From CAZENU01 sp965222125 (lineage in GTDB: Bacteria > Chloroflexota > Dehalococcoidia > Lucifugimonadales > CAZENU01): 64,000 nucleotides of DNA. A program made the position numbers and the translations under genes. How positions within the stretch are numbered: position 1 is the stretch's first letter; each line of letters begins with the position of its first letter. The stretch lies in the NCBI GenBank assembly GCA_965222125.1, contig CBDCTC010000006.1, positions 1,116,001 to 1,180,000 on the forward strand. Reading direction: 5' to 3'. This document shows positions 7,898 through 16,043 of this stretch, piece after piece. The notes under the pieces are model-generated. The model was given only the letters and a program-made list of their open reading frames with translations. It did not search any database and was not told the DNA's origin.

Positions 7898-8347
7898 ATG
7901 GGAGGTACTGGCGGCATGCTTGCCAATCTCGATCATTACCTGGAGATGCTGCTAAGAAGGCCGTTGCGGCTCCCGCATCTGCTAGGGGTCATAGCGACGT
8001 TGGTACTTGGGGCGCTTGTGGTCACCGTGGTGGTAGAAGCGAACACCTACTACGCCCGCGACCGACTCAAGGAGGCGGTCTACGGTTCGAAGCCTCACCG
8101 GGTGCCCTGCGAAGAGTGGCCGACTCCCCGCGAGGCCCGGCGAGTAATCGATCAGTACGCGGAGACCGTCAGCCGGATAGAGTATGTCAACCCTGGGTTC
8201 GTCCAGGTGGAAGTCAATACTGCGAAGAGGTGCCCGGGTAGAGCGGACATCCGGATCCTGTACGCGTCGCGCCGCGACCGGGACGCGATCAAGTCGATAA
8301 TAGGTGACGCGAGGTACTTCTTCGGCGTTCCGTATAATACCAATTGA
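7898..8347 (+). CDS. Small single-pass membrane protein, unknown
   Basis: A 149-residue protein with one strong transmembrane helix (LLGVIATLVLGALVVTVVVEA, residues about 29-49) followed by a soluble domain ending FFGVPYNTN. Two cysteines (in VPCEEWP and AKRCPGR) could form a disulfide if the domain is outside. I do not recognise the family. A decayed relative of its first half lies at 9560-9720, beyond the IS630 copy. Start codons at 7898 or 7916 are both possible. Confidence 0.6.
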   Translation: MGGTGGMLANLDHYLEMLLRRPLRLPHLLGVIATLVLGALVVTVVVEANTYYARDRLKEAVYGSKPHRVPCEEWPTPREARRVIDQYAETVSRIEYVNPGFVQVEVNTAKRCPGRADIRILYASRRDRDAIKSIIGDARYFFGVPYNTN

Positions 8348-8429
8348 GCGTAACTAGGCCGGAAAGCGGCTAGAGATGTTCCAATTGGTTCATCCATGCT
8401 GAGTCTACCAGACAGGTGGAGGGCATGAG

Positions 8430-9496
8430 ATGATCGGACGACCGCTTCGAATAGATTGGCGGGCAGAGGATAGTCCGGAGGCGCTGAAGTCAGCCTACCA
8501 TGGGGAACAGGATATCACCCTGCGGACTCGGCTACACGGACTGTGGCTGGTGCGTTCGGGGTGGCAACTCGGTGAGGCGGCAAGGGCGGTAGGGGTTCAT
8601 CAGCGCACGGTCCAGCAGTGGGTGGGCTGGTATAGAGAGGGCGGTATGGGGGAAGTGAGTGCCCACAAGATGGGGGGGAGAGGTCAACCCCGGTTTCTGA
8701 GCGCGGAGCAAGAGCGGGAGTTGACCGAGGAGGTGTCGACCGGACGTTTCAGGACGGCGGGAGAGATCAGGGACTGGATAGAGTCTGAGTACGGTGTGAG
8801 TTACAAACCGGGCAGCGTCTACAGCCTGCTGTCCCGGTTGGGATGTTCACCGAAGGTTCCGAGGGGCCGCCATGAGAAAGCGGATCTGGCAGCACAGGAG
8901 TCGTGGAAAAAGGGGGCCTCGCAGACAGCCTTACCAGAGTGGGGGTGACATCAGAGACGGCCTTTGGCTTTGCCGACGAGATGCGAGTGGGTCTGAGGGG
9001 GATGGTTCGCAGAGTATGGGGGCGTCGTGGAGTGAAGGTGGTGCAGAGGGTGCAGATGGTGTACCGGTGGACGTACCTGTTCCTGGTAGTGGACGTTCGG
9101 AGGGGCAGGCTACAGTGGAGTTGGATCGACTCAATGAAGTCCGAGTCGATAGCAGCAGCGGTCAATGGCCTGAAGCATCACTCGGACATCGCAGCGCTGG
9201 TGTGGGATGGAGCTCGCGGTCACCGCGCCGGGCTGGTCGAGGGCGTAGGACTGCCGACGATAGTCCAGCCGCCCTACAGTCCAGAGCTCAATCCTGCTGA
9301 GCGTGTGTTCCAGGAGGTCCGTCGCTGGGTGGAGGGGAGGGTGTACGAGAGTGTGGAAGAGAAGATGGAGGCGGTTGATTCCTACCTGCGTGAGTTGGAG
9401 TATGATCCTGGTCGCGTACGCTCGTTAACAGCGTGGAACTGGATCAAACACTCAACGCGAAGTCTTCCAGCACACTATGCGGCCTCATTAGCCTGA
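8430..9496 (+). CDS. IS630 family transposase, two frames joined by a likely -1 ribosomal frameshift
   Basis: The first frame (8430-8948) carries the HTH half (GWQLGEAARAVGVHQRTVQQW). The second, in the -1 frame (8903-9496), carries the DDE half: D in FADEMRVGL, D in VWDGARGH and E in LNPAERVFQE. The overlap contains the classic slippery heptamer A-AAG-GGG near 8909-8915, which would produce one fused protein of about 355 residues. IS630 elements commonly use such frameshifting. The ATG at 8430 follows GGAGG. Weak inverted repeats beginning GTTCC are visible near 8378 and 9517, so the element ends are only approximate. Confidence 0.8.
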
Positions 9497-9559
9497 AATG
9501 GTATAACATGCGGAACACGTAGCGCAGAGGCCCTACGGCCTGCAGGCGGTACGTACGCC

Positions 9560-9720
9560 AAGCGGCGGCGCGGGAGGCACTGGCGCCATGATGCCGCAGA
9601 GGCTGACACGACTCCGGCGTTGGCGCTTGGGGCGCTCGTGGTCGCCGCGGTCGTAGAGGCCAACGTCCGCGACCTGCTCATGGAGGAGAGGTACTCTACC
9701 GGCCTGCCCACTCGCCTCCG
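9560..9720 (+). pseudogene. Decayed copy of the 7898 membrane protein gene
   Basis: The sequence starting GCGGGAGGCACTGGCGCCATG parallels the start of the gene at 7898. It encodes ALGALVVAAVVEAN followed by RDLLMEERYSTG, matching VLGALVVTVVVEAN and RDRLKEAVYGS of the intact gene. The middle is shortened and the frame closes soon after, so this is a truncated duplicate lying on the other side of the IS630 copy. Confidence 0.55.
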
Positions 9721-9870
9721 GCCGGACAGCAGCCGCACTGCTGACTTCCTGTGGCAGCCCGTCACTGCGACCACCTCGTCCAGTATCCCCTCCCCTTCTC
9801 GGTCCCGCCGGCCTGCCGGTACCTGTCCCGCTGGCGCGCGATGTACTCTCGGACCTGCCTGCAGCAGGCA
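9690..9870 (-). pseudogene. Fragment of a DDE integrase-type transposase (IS481/ISNCY-like N-terminus)
   Basis: On the minus strand one frame gives VREYIARQRDRYRQAGGTEKGRG. After a one-base shift it continues ILDEVVAVTGCHRKSAVRLL. The second part matches the 'ILDEFxALTGYHRKxAIRLL' helix found near the N-terminus of some integrase-type transposases. Nothing of the catalytic domain is present. A near-perfect palindrome, CCTGCCTGC/GCAGGCAGG, sits at its upstream edge around 9852-9876. Confidence 0.5.
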
Positions 9871-10026
9871 GGTCCTCTTTCGATTCACGGTTACCTCCCA
9901 GTGCCGGATAACCGCAACTTTTGGGGCACATTGCGAGCAGTTGACGTCGCTGAACCCCCGTGCTATTTTGCTTCTATGCAGGGCCTCCAAAGTCGCCACA
10001 GATGAGGGTGACAGACTTGCACCAGG

Positions 10027-10085
10027 TTGAACGCCCCCTCACCCTAACCCTCTCCCGCAAGGGGGGCCCGCAAGGGGGAGACGGA
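10027..10085. repeat. Extragenic palindromic repeat (CCCTCACCC...CCCTCTCCC...GGGGGAGA type)
   Basis: GCCCCCTCACCCTAACCCTC followed by TCCCGCAAGGGGGGCCCGCA and AGGGGGAGA forms a C-rich/G-rich palindrome. Related copies occur at 37041-37152 and 40186-40235. These are intergenic repeats of REP type and carry no gene. Confidence 0.55.
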
Positions 10086-10102
10086 ACAATGGAAAGGCCC
10101 TA

Positions 10103-10214
10103 TGCGCGCATGGGTCTGTTTGTGCGCCGCAGCCCGACCGCGTGAGACCAAGGCGTTGAGTTCCTGTTGTTCGTCGGTAGTCAGTATGATACGGAACTTC
10201 TTGGTAGACATCAT
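10103..10214 (-). pseudogene. N-terminal fragment of an IS630-type transposase
   Basis: From an ATG at 10214 preceded by AGGAGG, the minus strand encodes MMSTKKFRIILTTDEQQEL then NALVSRGRAAAHKQTHARI. This closely resembles the start of many IS630 transposases (KxVxLTDEERxxLxxLVRRGKAAARKxxHARIL). The similarity stops where the extragenic palindromic repeat begins, so only about 37 codons remain. Confidence 0.6.
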
Positions 10215-10358
10215 GGTCCCTCCTCGGTTCAACGTTACGATTGAACCCCCAAGAGGAACAATGACTATCATGGTCTTCATTTCAATGATGTTGCACCACT
10301 AGCTTCTATGACGCGTTGATGACGCTCTGAGGCCGAGCCAACAGAAGGGAGGGATAGC

Positions 10359-10925
10359 GTGAATACAAGGAAAGTGCCCTTCAGGCTCCCGCCTGCCCTG
10401 ATCTGCCTCTCTGCTGTCCTGTGGCTGGTGATGGCCTGCGGGGACCCCTATCCAGGAGCGTCGTGCCCAGATTCGATGGCCGCAGCAATTAAGTCAGAGG
10501 GGGCGAGCAGCGTAGGGCCTAGCCGACGGCGTGATGACCGGCACGCCGCGATACTGGACAAGTACAGCCCCTTGATCGAGGCCTATCCCAACTACCGGAC
10601 ATCAGCTATCGGCCTAATCTTTGACGATGGCAAAGGGGGGCCGGCGGCCGGGCCCACCGGGGCTGGGTCGGTCGACGAAGTGCGTGCTCAGGTAATCGAC
10701 ATGGGGATCCATGTCGGCTTGACAGCGAAGGTCGATCGGAGCACGGTGCCCCTTGAGAAGCGAATACCGAACTGCTTGGATGGCGTACCTGTACTGATCT
10801 ATGTGGACACGTCCAAGCCAGTGCTGTTGATCAATATTGGGAAGACTAAACTCGAATCCACCGAAGGAGGGCGTCGGGTCAGTGTCCTGAAGCGGCAAGA
10901 GGGTGCTCCTGTGAATCTGGGATAA
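10359..10925 (+). CDS. Predicted lipoprotein, 3' end replaced by an IS1380 insertion
   Basis: A 188-codon frame from a GTG with GGGAGGG upstream. Residues 1-27 form a signal peptide with lipobox LVMAC, so the product is probably membrane-anchored outside the cytoplasm. The soluble part is unrecognised. Codons from 10850 on lie inside the IS1380 element. Joining 10849 to 12578 (removing the IS and one CTAA) restores GKTKGER and a stop at 12588-12590. That stop overlaps the ATG of the protease-like gene, so the two genes were once translationally coupled. Confidence 0.7.
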   Translation: MNTRKVPFRLPPALICLSAVLWLVMACGDPYPGASCPDSMAAAIKSEGASSVGPSRRRDDRHAAILDKYSPLIEAYPNYRTSAIGLIFDDGKGGPAAGPTGAGSVDEVRAQVIDMGIHVGLTAKVDRSTVPLEKRIPNCLDGVPVLIYVDTSKPVLLINIGKTKLESTEGGRRVSVLKRQEGAPVNLG

Positions 10926-12573
10926 TGGTTTTGAAACACGAAACCCACCCCAGAAAAGGAGCACCCAATAGATGCTACCACGCAACCACCCCGACCGCAT
11001 CCGTGTCTCTTTCGACGACCACCGCCTGGTGGCCAATGCCGGGCTGCTCCTTCCGGCCACCCTCGCCCAGCACCTGGGCCTGCGGGAACTCGTCGACCAT
11101 CACCTCAACCTGGGCGTCGCGCCGGGGCGGGCCAACGCGGGGGACAAGATACTGACCCTGGTTGCGTCTGCGCTGGCTGGCGGCGACTGTATTGACGACG
11201 CCGATGTGTTGCGCACCGGGGGGACAGCCCGCACCCTGGGCGGCACGGTCAAGGCGCCCTCCACCCTGGGCACCTTCCTGCGCAGTTTCCGGTGGGGCCA
11301 TGTCCGCCAACTGGACCGGGTGAGCCGGGAGCTGCTGGCCCAGGCCTGGGCGGCTGGGGCCGGACCCAGCGACGCACCGTTCACCATCGACCTTGATTCG
11401 ACGATCTGCGAGACCTACGGACTGGCCAAGGAGGGCGCCCGCCACCACGGCTATACCGGCAAGCGGGGCTATCACCCGCTGCTGGCCATTGCCGCCGGAA
11501 CCGGCGACGTGCTGATGGCCCGGCTGCGTGAGGGCCGCGCCAACACCGCCCGCGGCGCCGCCCACTTCCTGCGGGAAACGGTGGGGCGGGTGCGCTACGG
11601 CGGGGCCAGGGGACAACTCACGGTGCGGGCCGACAGCGGCTTCTACACCCACGCCCTGGTCGTCGTCTGCCGCAAGCTGGACGTGCGCTTCTCCATCACC
11701 ATCCGCCAGCACAAAAGCCTGCACAATCTCATCGAGGCGATACCCGAAGATGCCTGGACGCCGGTTCCCTACTGGATGGACGGCGCCGCCGATGTGGCCG
11801 AGATCACCTACACTCCCTTCCAGAGTGAGCCCGACGCCGCGCCGGTACGGCTCATCGTGCGGCGGGTGAAGCCCACGCCCGGTTCCCAACTGGCCCTCTT
11901 CGCCACCTACAGCTATCACGGCTTCATCACCGACCGGGACGGGGAGACCCTGGAACTGGAGGCCGACCACCGCCGCCACGCCGAGATCGAGAATGCCATC
12001 CGAGACCTGAAGTACGGCGTCGGACTCAACCATCTCCCCTCGGGCCGCTTCGCCGCCAACGCCGCCTGGCTGGCGGTCCAGGTGATGGCCCACAACCTGG
12101 CCCGCTGGACAGCTCGCATCGGTCTGGGCGAGGGGGTGGTGACCACCAGGACCCTCCGGCGGCGCTTCTTCTCCCTGGCCGGACGGCTCACCCGCTCGGC
12201 CCGCCGCCTCACTTTGCATCTGCCACAGGGCTGGCCTTGGGAAACCCAGTTCACTCGCGCCCTGGCTCGATTGCGAGCCATTCCACTCCCGACCTGACGG
12301 CGCCCGTTTGCCACTGACCCGCCATCAGGCCAACCGAAGGTCCCCGCAAACTCGCGCCACCCTGGTCCGCGAGCGCCTCTTGCCGCGTCCTCTGTCCTCA
12401 TCTTGTCCCACAGCGCCCATCGCAGACCGCCATTGGCGCCCCCAAAAGCGCCTGCAGACCCCCGCCAACCTCCCGTCTACCCGAATTCGAGCCCGGATCA
12501 TCGCCCCTGTAACTCCCTCACTCCTCTTCCACTGTCCTCACGCCGTCCATCCATGTCCATCGGTGGATTCGGG
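10850..12573 (+). mobile_element. IS1380-family element A
   Basis: The terminal inverted repeats share CGAATCCACCGA (left at 10853, right complement ending at 12571). They are flanked by the direct repeat CTAA (10846-10849 and 12574-12577), a 4-bp target duplication normal for the family. The element contains one intact transposase gene and about 275 bp of noncoding sequence behind it, in which I see no other gene. It is distinct from the tandem IS1380 array at 28-35 kb. Confidence 0.8.
10972..12297 (+). CDS. IS1380 family transposase (element A)
   Basis: A 441-residue DDE transposase. The catalytic regions are D in FTIDLDSTICE, D in VRADSGFYTH and E in HAEIENAIRDLK, followed by the typical FAANAAWLAVQVMAHNL helix. 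Length and motifs are normal for IS1380, so the gene looks functional. AGGAG lies about 10 nt before the ATG. Confidence 0.92.
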   Translation: MLPRNHPDRIRVSFDDHRLVANAGLLLPATLAQHLGLRELVDHHLNLGVAPGRANAGDKILTLVASALAGGDCIDDADVLRTGGTARTLGGTVKAPSTLGTFLRSFRWGHVRQLDRVSRELLAQAWAAGAGPSDAPFTIDLDSTICETYGLAKEGARHHGYTGKRGYHPLLAIAAGTGDVLMARLREGRANTARGAAHFLRETVGRVRYGGARGQLTVRADSGFYTHALVVVCRKLDVRFSITIRQHKSLHNLIEAIPEDAWTPVPYWMDGAADVAEITYTPFQSEPDAAPVRLIVRRVKPTPGSQLALFATYSYHGFITDRDGETLELEADHRRHAEIENAIRDLKYGVGLNHLPSGRFAANAAWLAVQVMAHNLARWTARIGLGEGVVTTRTLRRRFFSLAGRLTRSARRLTLHLPQGWPWETQFTRALARLRAIPLPT

Positions 12574-12586
12574 CTAAGGGGGAACG

Positions 12587-13093
12587 ATGACCCAGACTGG
12601 AGACAACCACAGGCCGCTAACGAGCGGGATCGAGGTGAGCATCCCGATAAGCGAGGTCGGTCCCGGAGGGCTGGCTATCGAGAAAGTTAATTCCGGAACG
12701 CTAACGGGGCTGGCGACACGCAACTGCGACAAGAAGAAGCTGGTGTTGGTGACGAACCAACACGTCATGGCCGGTACATATCCGGACCCCGTCGGGGCTC
12801 GAGGGCACACTTGGTACTACCGAGACCTCAAGGGCACGGAGGAAATGTATCAGGGTCAACTCATCCCGGGCGACAAGGTTGGGGGAGCCGCCGAGGATGT
12901 AGCACTAGACCCTACGGTGGATAACGTCGCCGACGTCGCCATGTGCGAGCTCCAAGACGGCGTCCTGGCCGACTTCAAGCTGCACGACACACCCCACAGC
13001 GATAGACATATCGCCCGCGGGGTGAAGGAGCCAACCCGGAACATGGTGCTCACGATGTTAGGCGCGAAGACCAGATGGCTTCCCGACCCGTAG
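12587..13093 (+). CDS. Trypsin-fold protease-like protein, C-terminally truncated
   Basis: A 168-residue protein. LVLVTNQHVMAG has the His of a trypsin-like triad and NVADVAMCEL the Asp. The nucleophile region (GxSGG) is missing because the frame ends at TRWLPDP. This resembles the N-terminal part of bacterial trypsin-fold proteins with the 'SNNHV...DAAI' pattern. The missing end suggests truncation or a frameshift near 13070. The ATG follows GGGGGAA. Before the IS1380 insertion this gene overlapped the stop of the upstream lipoprotein gene. Confidence 0.6.
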   Translation: MTQTGDNHRPLTSGIEVSIPISEVGPGGLAIEKVNSGTLTGLATRNCDKKKLVLVTNQHVMAGTYPDPVGARGHTWYYRDLKGTEEMYQGQLIPGDKVGGAAEDVALDPTVDNVADVAMCELQDGVLADFKLHDTPHSDRHIARGVKEPTRNMVLTMLGAKTRWLPDP

Positions 13094-13285
13094 ACCGAGA
13101 GACGGGGAGTTGGTCGTGTACTGGTCGGACCGCCATCTCCCGGTACTTCGGGTTTCGACCGTAACCGCGCCGCGTCCACGGGCCAGGATGTAGAGGCCGA
13201 CGGGAGAGGTCGGGTTGCGGCTCCACGAGGTCCGCGATAGAATGCGGAAGTCGAAGAGCAGTAGACAACGGAGGAGGACGTTCGA

Positions 13286-13345
13286 ATGAAAGAGCTTGCT
13301 TCGACCGCGACATATCGCCGAACGACCTCCTGCCCGGCCTCATAA
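13286..13345 (+). CDS. Very short open frame with a strong ribosome binding site (possible leader peptide)
   Basis: GGAGGAGG precedes an ATG encoding MKELASTATYRRTTSCPAS and stop, 19 residues. A 12-bp hairpin follows 33 nt later. A second short frame beginning MEALASNYTAIRT (13532, preceded by AAGGAGGG) starts similarly and overlaps the beginning of the RIO kinase gene. They could be leader peptides or remnants of one duplicated gene start. No function is assigned. Confidence 0.3.
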   Translation: MKELASTATYRRTTSCPAS

Positions 13346-13378
13346 CCAGATAGGCGTCCAGATAGCCTAGAACATTCG

Positions 13379-13422
13379 GAAGGCCATGAGTCGGCACGCC
13401 GGTCGTGTCGCTCATGGCCTTC
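13379..13422 (+). terminator. Hairpin 1 (12-bp stem)
   Basis: GAAGGCCATGAG (13379-13390) pairs perfectly with CTCATGGCCTTC (13411-13422) around a 20-nt loop. It lies between the 19-codon frame and a second, related hairpin. There is no long T-run behind it, so regulatory RNA structure is as likely as termination. Confidence 0.5.
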
Positions 13423-13461
13423 TTGCGTCCTGAACCGCGTCTGGACGCGTACGGTGCCCGA

Positions 13462-13500
13462 AGGCCACGAGTCAACGGCGACTCGTGGCCTCTTCATTTT
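13462..13500 (+). terminator. Hairpin 2 followed by a T-rich stretch
   Basis: AGGCCACGAGTC (13462-13473) pairs with GACTCGTGGCCT (13480-13491) around a six-base loop. It is followed by CTTCATTTT, which looks like an intrinsic terminator. The stem shares GGCCAYGAGT with hairpin 1, so the two appear to be a duplicated unit upstream of the RIO kinase gene. Confidence 0.6.
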
Positions 13501-13591
13501 CTCAGCCAAGACACACTTGAAGGAGGGAAGCTATGGAAGCGTTAGCGAGCAACTACACGGCAATTCGCACTGTCCCCAACAGGAGACATAC

Positions 13592-14374
13592 ATGCTGTCC
13601 GATGCGCTGGAGATTCCGTATCCAACGATCTTCTTCGACCTGACACTAATAGGCAACGAGTTCTACCCGATCAAGACGGGCAAAGAGGCAACCGTCTACG
13701 TCTGCGAGGCGGGGCCGGCGATCGACGCTGGCGTCGTCGCGGCAAAGGTCTATCACACGGGCAACGTCCGCTCCTTCCAGAACGACGCGGCGTATCGGGA
13801 GGGACGCTTCGTGGGAGACTCGCGTCTGCGCCGGGCGATGGCGAAAAAGACGAGGACCGGCCGAAAGGCCAGTCTCGCAGACTGGGTCGCCCGTGAGTAC
13901 GAAGTCCTTGGGCTGCTGCACCGGCACGGCGCCGACGTCCCGGAGCCCCCGGCGTTCGCCGGCGGCGAAGCCTTGATGGCGGGATTCCAGGAGGGCGGGT
14001 TTGGTCCCGGCGCGGTCCTCATGGAGTACGTCGGGGACGAAAGCGGCCCGGCCCCACTGCTGAAGGACGTGAAGCTGGACACTGCCGCGGCACAGGCCGC
14101 CTTCGACCAGGTGCTGCGAAACGTCGAGCTGTTCCTCGAAAACCACATCGTGCACGGTGGCCTGTCGCCCTTCAACGTCCTCTACGGCGAAGGAGGCATC
14201 ACCGTCATCGACTTCCCGCAATCGGTGGACGCGCGGGTCAACGGCGGCAGCGAGGCGTTCCTGACGCGCGACGTGACGCGAGTGTGCGATCACTTCGCCA
14301 AGCTGGGCGTGGATGCCGACGGACGCTCCGTTGCGTCGGACTCGTTGTGGCGCTACACCATAGGTGATTTATGA
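13592..14374 (+). CDS. RIO-type atypical kinase-like protein with the catalytic Asp replaced
   Basis: A 260-residue RIO1-like protein. The ATP-site region KTGKEATVYVCE (28-39), the ATP-binding Lys52 in AAKVYH, and the metal-binding VIDFPQSVD with Asp207 are present. The catalytic loop, normally HxDLSxxN, reads HGGLSPFN (188-195), so the catalytic Asp is Gly190. The product is therefore a probable pseudokinase or ATP-binding protein. The ATG at 13592 follows AGGAGA, and upstream extensions run through hairpin 2. A winged-helix/BpsA-like gene follows about 120 nt downstream. Confidence 0.78.
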   Translation: MLSDALEIPYPTIFFDLTLIGNEFYPIKTGKEATVYVCEAGPAIDAGVVAAKVYHTGNVRSFQNDAAYREGRFVGDSRLRRAMAKKTRTGRKASLADWVAREYEVLGLLHRHGADVPEPPAFAGGEALMAGFQEGGFGPGAVLMEYVGDESGPAPLLKDVKLDTAAAQAAFDQVLRNVELFLENHIVHGGLSPFNVLYGEGGITVIDFPQSVDARVNGGSEAFLTRDVTRVCDHFAKLGVDADGRSVASDSLWRYTIGDL

Positions 14375-14494
14375 AGGGCCGCATGGCCGACCCGGCGCCC
14401 CCAGAGTCTACGATCCATCGTCGAAGACGTGAACGGAAGCGCGAGGAACCGCGTAGCGGCTTGGACGGTAGTCGCCTGCTGCGGGAGGTCGCCA

Positions 14495-15124
14495 ATGCGG
14501 CGAGGGCTGGCGGAGGGGCCCGAAGGCGTGCGGCGGGTGCTGCGTACGGTCATCCAGGGCGGCGTGGTGCCGTTGCGCGACGTGGCCCATCGTGTCGGGC
14601 TGCCGGTGCCGGCCGTGTCTGCGGTGCGACGGGAGTTGGAGAAAGGCGGGCTGCTCCAGAGGGGCCGCGGGATACAGCTGACCGACGCCGGAACCAAACT
14701 CGTCGAGGGCGACCTCGGCATCTTGTGCCGGAGGCGGTTTCCCCGGCCGGACTACCCGTCGTTGCCGCTGGACATGGAAGAGGTGCTGCGGAGGATGGGC
14801 CAGTTCTGCGACGGCCGGCCAGCCGTCGACAGATCGTTGGACCAGTCCCACGCCACTCCGCAGACGGCGATCCGGCGGGCGCTGTACCTCTACGAGAACG
14901 ATGCCCTGGAGGGACGGGACATCCTGGTCCTGGGAGATGACGATCTGACGTCGTTGGCGATCTGCGTAGTCTCGGAGTTTCTGGGACTGAGAACCGGAGT
15001 GATCGTCGCGCTCGAGCGCGACGGCGCGGTCTGGCTGCCGATCAGACGCGCGACGGTCCACAGGTCGACCTACTCGTGCCGCCGGTGCCGTTCTCGTTGG
15101 ACGCGGTCGAGTCATTGGCGGTAG
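14495..15124 (+). CDS. BpsA-like aminopropyltransferase (PF01861), apparently truncated or frameshifted
   Basis: A 209-residue product from an ATG with GGGAGG upstream. Residues about 1-80 form a winged helix (LRDVAHRVGLPVPAVSAVRRELEKGG), as in branched-chain polyamine synthase. GRDILVLGDDDLTSLAI contains the GDDD motif of N4-bis(aminopropyl)spermidine synthase. The remaining catalytic half, including the D-P-P-Y region, is missing, and the last 30 residues look like out-of-frame sequence running into the DUF2156 gene. Either a frameshift joins the two frames or the BpsA domain is a remnant. Confidence 0.6.
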   Translation: MRRGLAEGPEGVRRVLRTVIQGGVVPLRDVAHRVGLPVPAVSAVRRELEKGGLLQRGRGIQLTDAGTKLVEGDLGILCRRRFPRPDYPSLPLDMEEVLRRMGQFCDGRPAVDRSLDQSHATPQTAIRRALYLYENDALEGRDILVLGDDDLTSLAICVVSEFLGLRTGVIVALERDGAVWLPIRRATVHRSTYSCRRCRSRWTRSSHWR

Positions 15125-15756
15125 AGGCCGGCCGCGACAATCCTCGGCCGCTGCGCGCCCATTGGGTTGACGGCTCCGACGCTCGGCGGATGACGGCCGA
15201 TGCTTTCTCGGTGCGGCCCAAGGGCGCAGAGTACGTCTACGATCCGCTGCAGCTGGCCGCCGCAAAGGGTCGCGCCTACCGCGACGTGAGAAAGCGCGTC
15301 AACCGCGTACGACGGCTGGGCTCGACGCGCCTGCGCGAGATGAACGCCGGAGACGGGGCGGCGTGCATGGAGTTGCTCGAGTACTGGAGACGCCGACGTG
15401 GCCGCAGAAACGGGTTCCTGCTCGACTGGGGCCATACGAGAGCGGCAATAGAGCGCTACGGTCAATGGCAACCTGACGAGCTTCAGGGCTGGTGTTTCCA
15501 GATCGGCGGTCGAGTGGCCGGGTTCGCCATGGCAGGCGGCATCACCGAAGACACGGCCAGCTTCTTCATACTCAAAACGGACCCGGACATAGCCGGGCTC
15601 GCCGAGTATATGCGCTGGGAGGTATGCCGGGCTCTGTCGAGGTTCCGGCGTGTCAACGACGCCGGCGACCTCGGGCTACCGGGTCTTCGGCGGCACAAGC
15701 GGAAGCTGCGACCCGTGGAGCTTCTCCCCGTCTATGCGGCGCCCGCGCGCCGCTAG
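15076..15756 (+). CDS. DUF2156/GNAT-fold acyl- or aminoacyl-transferase domain protein
   Basis: A 226-residue frame starting in the overlap with the BpsA-like gene. Recognisable parts are YVYDPLQLAAAKGRAYRDVRKR and NRVRR, ACMELLEYW, ELQGWCFQIGGRVAGFAMAG, FFILKTDPDIAGLAEYMRWEVCR and the closing DLGLPGLRRHKRKLRPVELL. This is the DUF2156 pattern (the C-terminal domain of phosphatidylglycerol lysyltransferase and relatives). The upstream frame remains open before the nominal GTG start, so it may once have been fused to the BpsA-like part. The function is a guess at transferase. Confidence 0.65.
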   Translation: MPPVPFSLDAVESLAVEAGRDNPRPLRAHWVDGSDARRMTADAFSVRPKGAEYVYDPLQLAAAKGRAYRDVRKRVNRVRRLGSTRLREMNAGDGAACMELLEYWRRRRGRRNGFLLDWGHTRAAIERYGQWQPDELQGWCFQIGGRVAGFAMAGGITEDTASFFILKTDPDIAGLAEYMRWEVCRALSRFRRVNDAGDLGLPGLRRHKRKLRPVELLPVYAAPARR

Positions 15757-15959
15757 CGGCCGGGGACTTTGAGCGAGGCGAGCAGCCTCGACGACGAGGC
15801 TGCGATCTCGCCGACCGCCGTGTCGAACGCCTGCGCGTTGGCCTTGGACGGCGTCCGGTAGCCGCTCACCTTGCGGACGAACTGGAGCGCGGCGGCGCGC
15901 ACGTCGTCGTCGGTAGCCTCCGCGTAGGGCGGCCTGAGTGTCTTTATGCTCCTGCACAT
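15753..15959 (-). CDS. DUF2277 family protein
   Basis: A 68-residue protein: MCRSIKTLRP at the start, then DDVRAAALQFVRKVSGYRTP and SKANAQAFDTAV. This is the full-length signature of DUF2277, a small protein of unknown role whose conserved MCRxIKTL start suggests a functional cysteine. It is convergent with the DUF2156 gene and overlaps its stop by 4 nt. AGGAG lies upstream of the ATG on the minus strand. Confidence 0.85.
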   Translation of the reverse strand: MCRSIKTLRPPYAEATDDDVRAAALQFVRKVSGYRTPSKANAQAFDTAVGEIAASSSRLLASLKVPGR

Positions 15960-16043
15960 GTCGTCTCCTCCCGGAAGCCGGCCCGCCAGCCGGTTGACGC
16001 TGTCCGAACGCAGCGCCTATCTTCTCGCCGACGGAGGCGGCTA

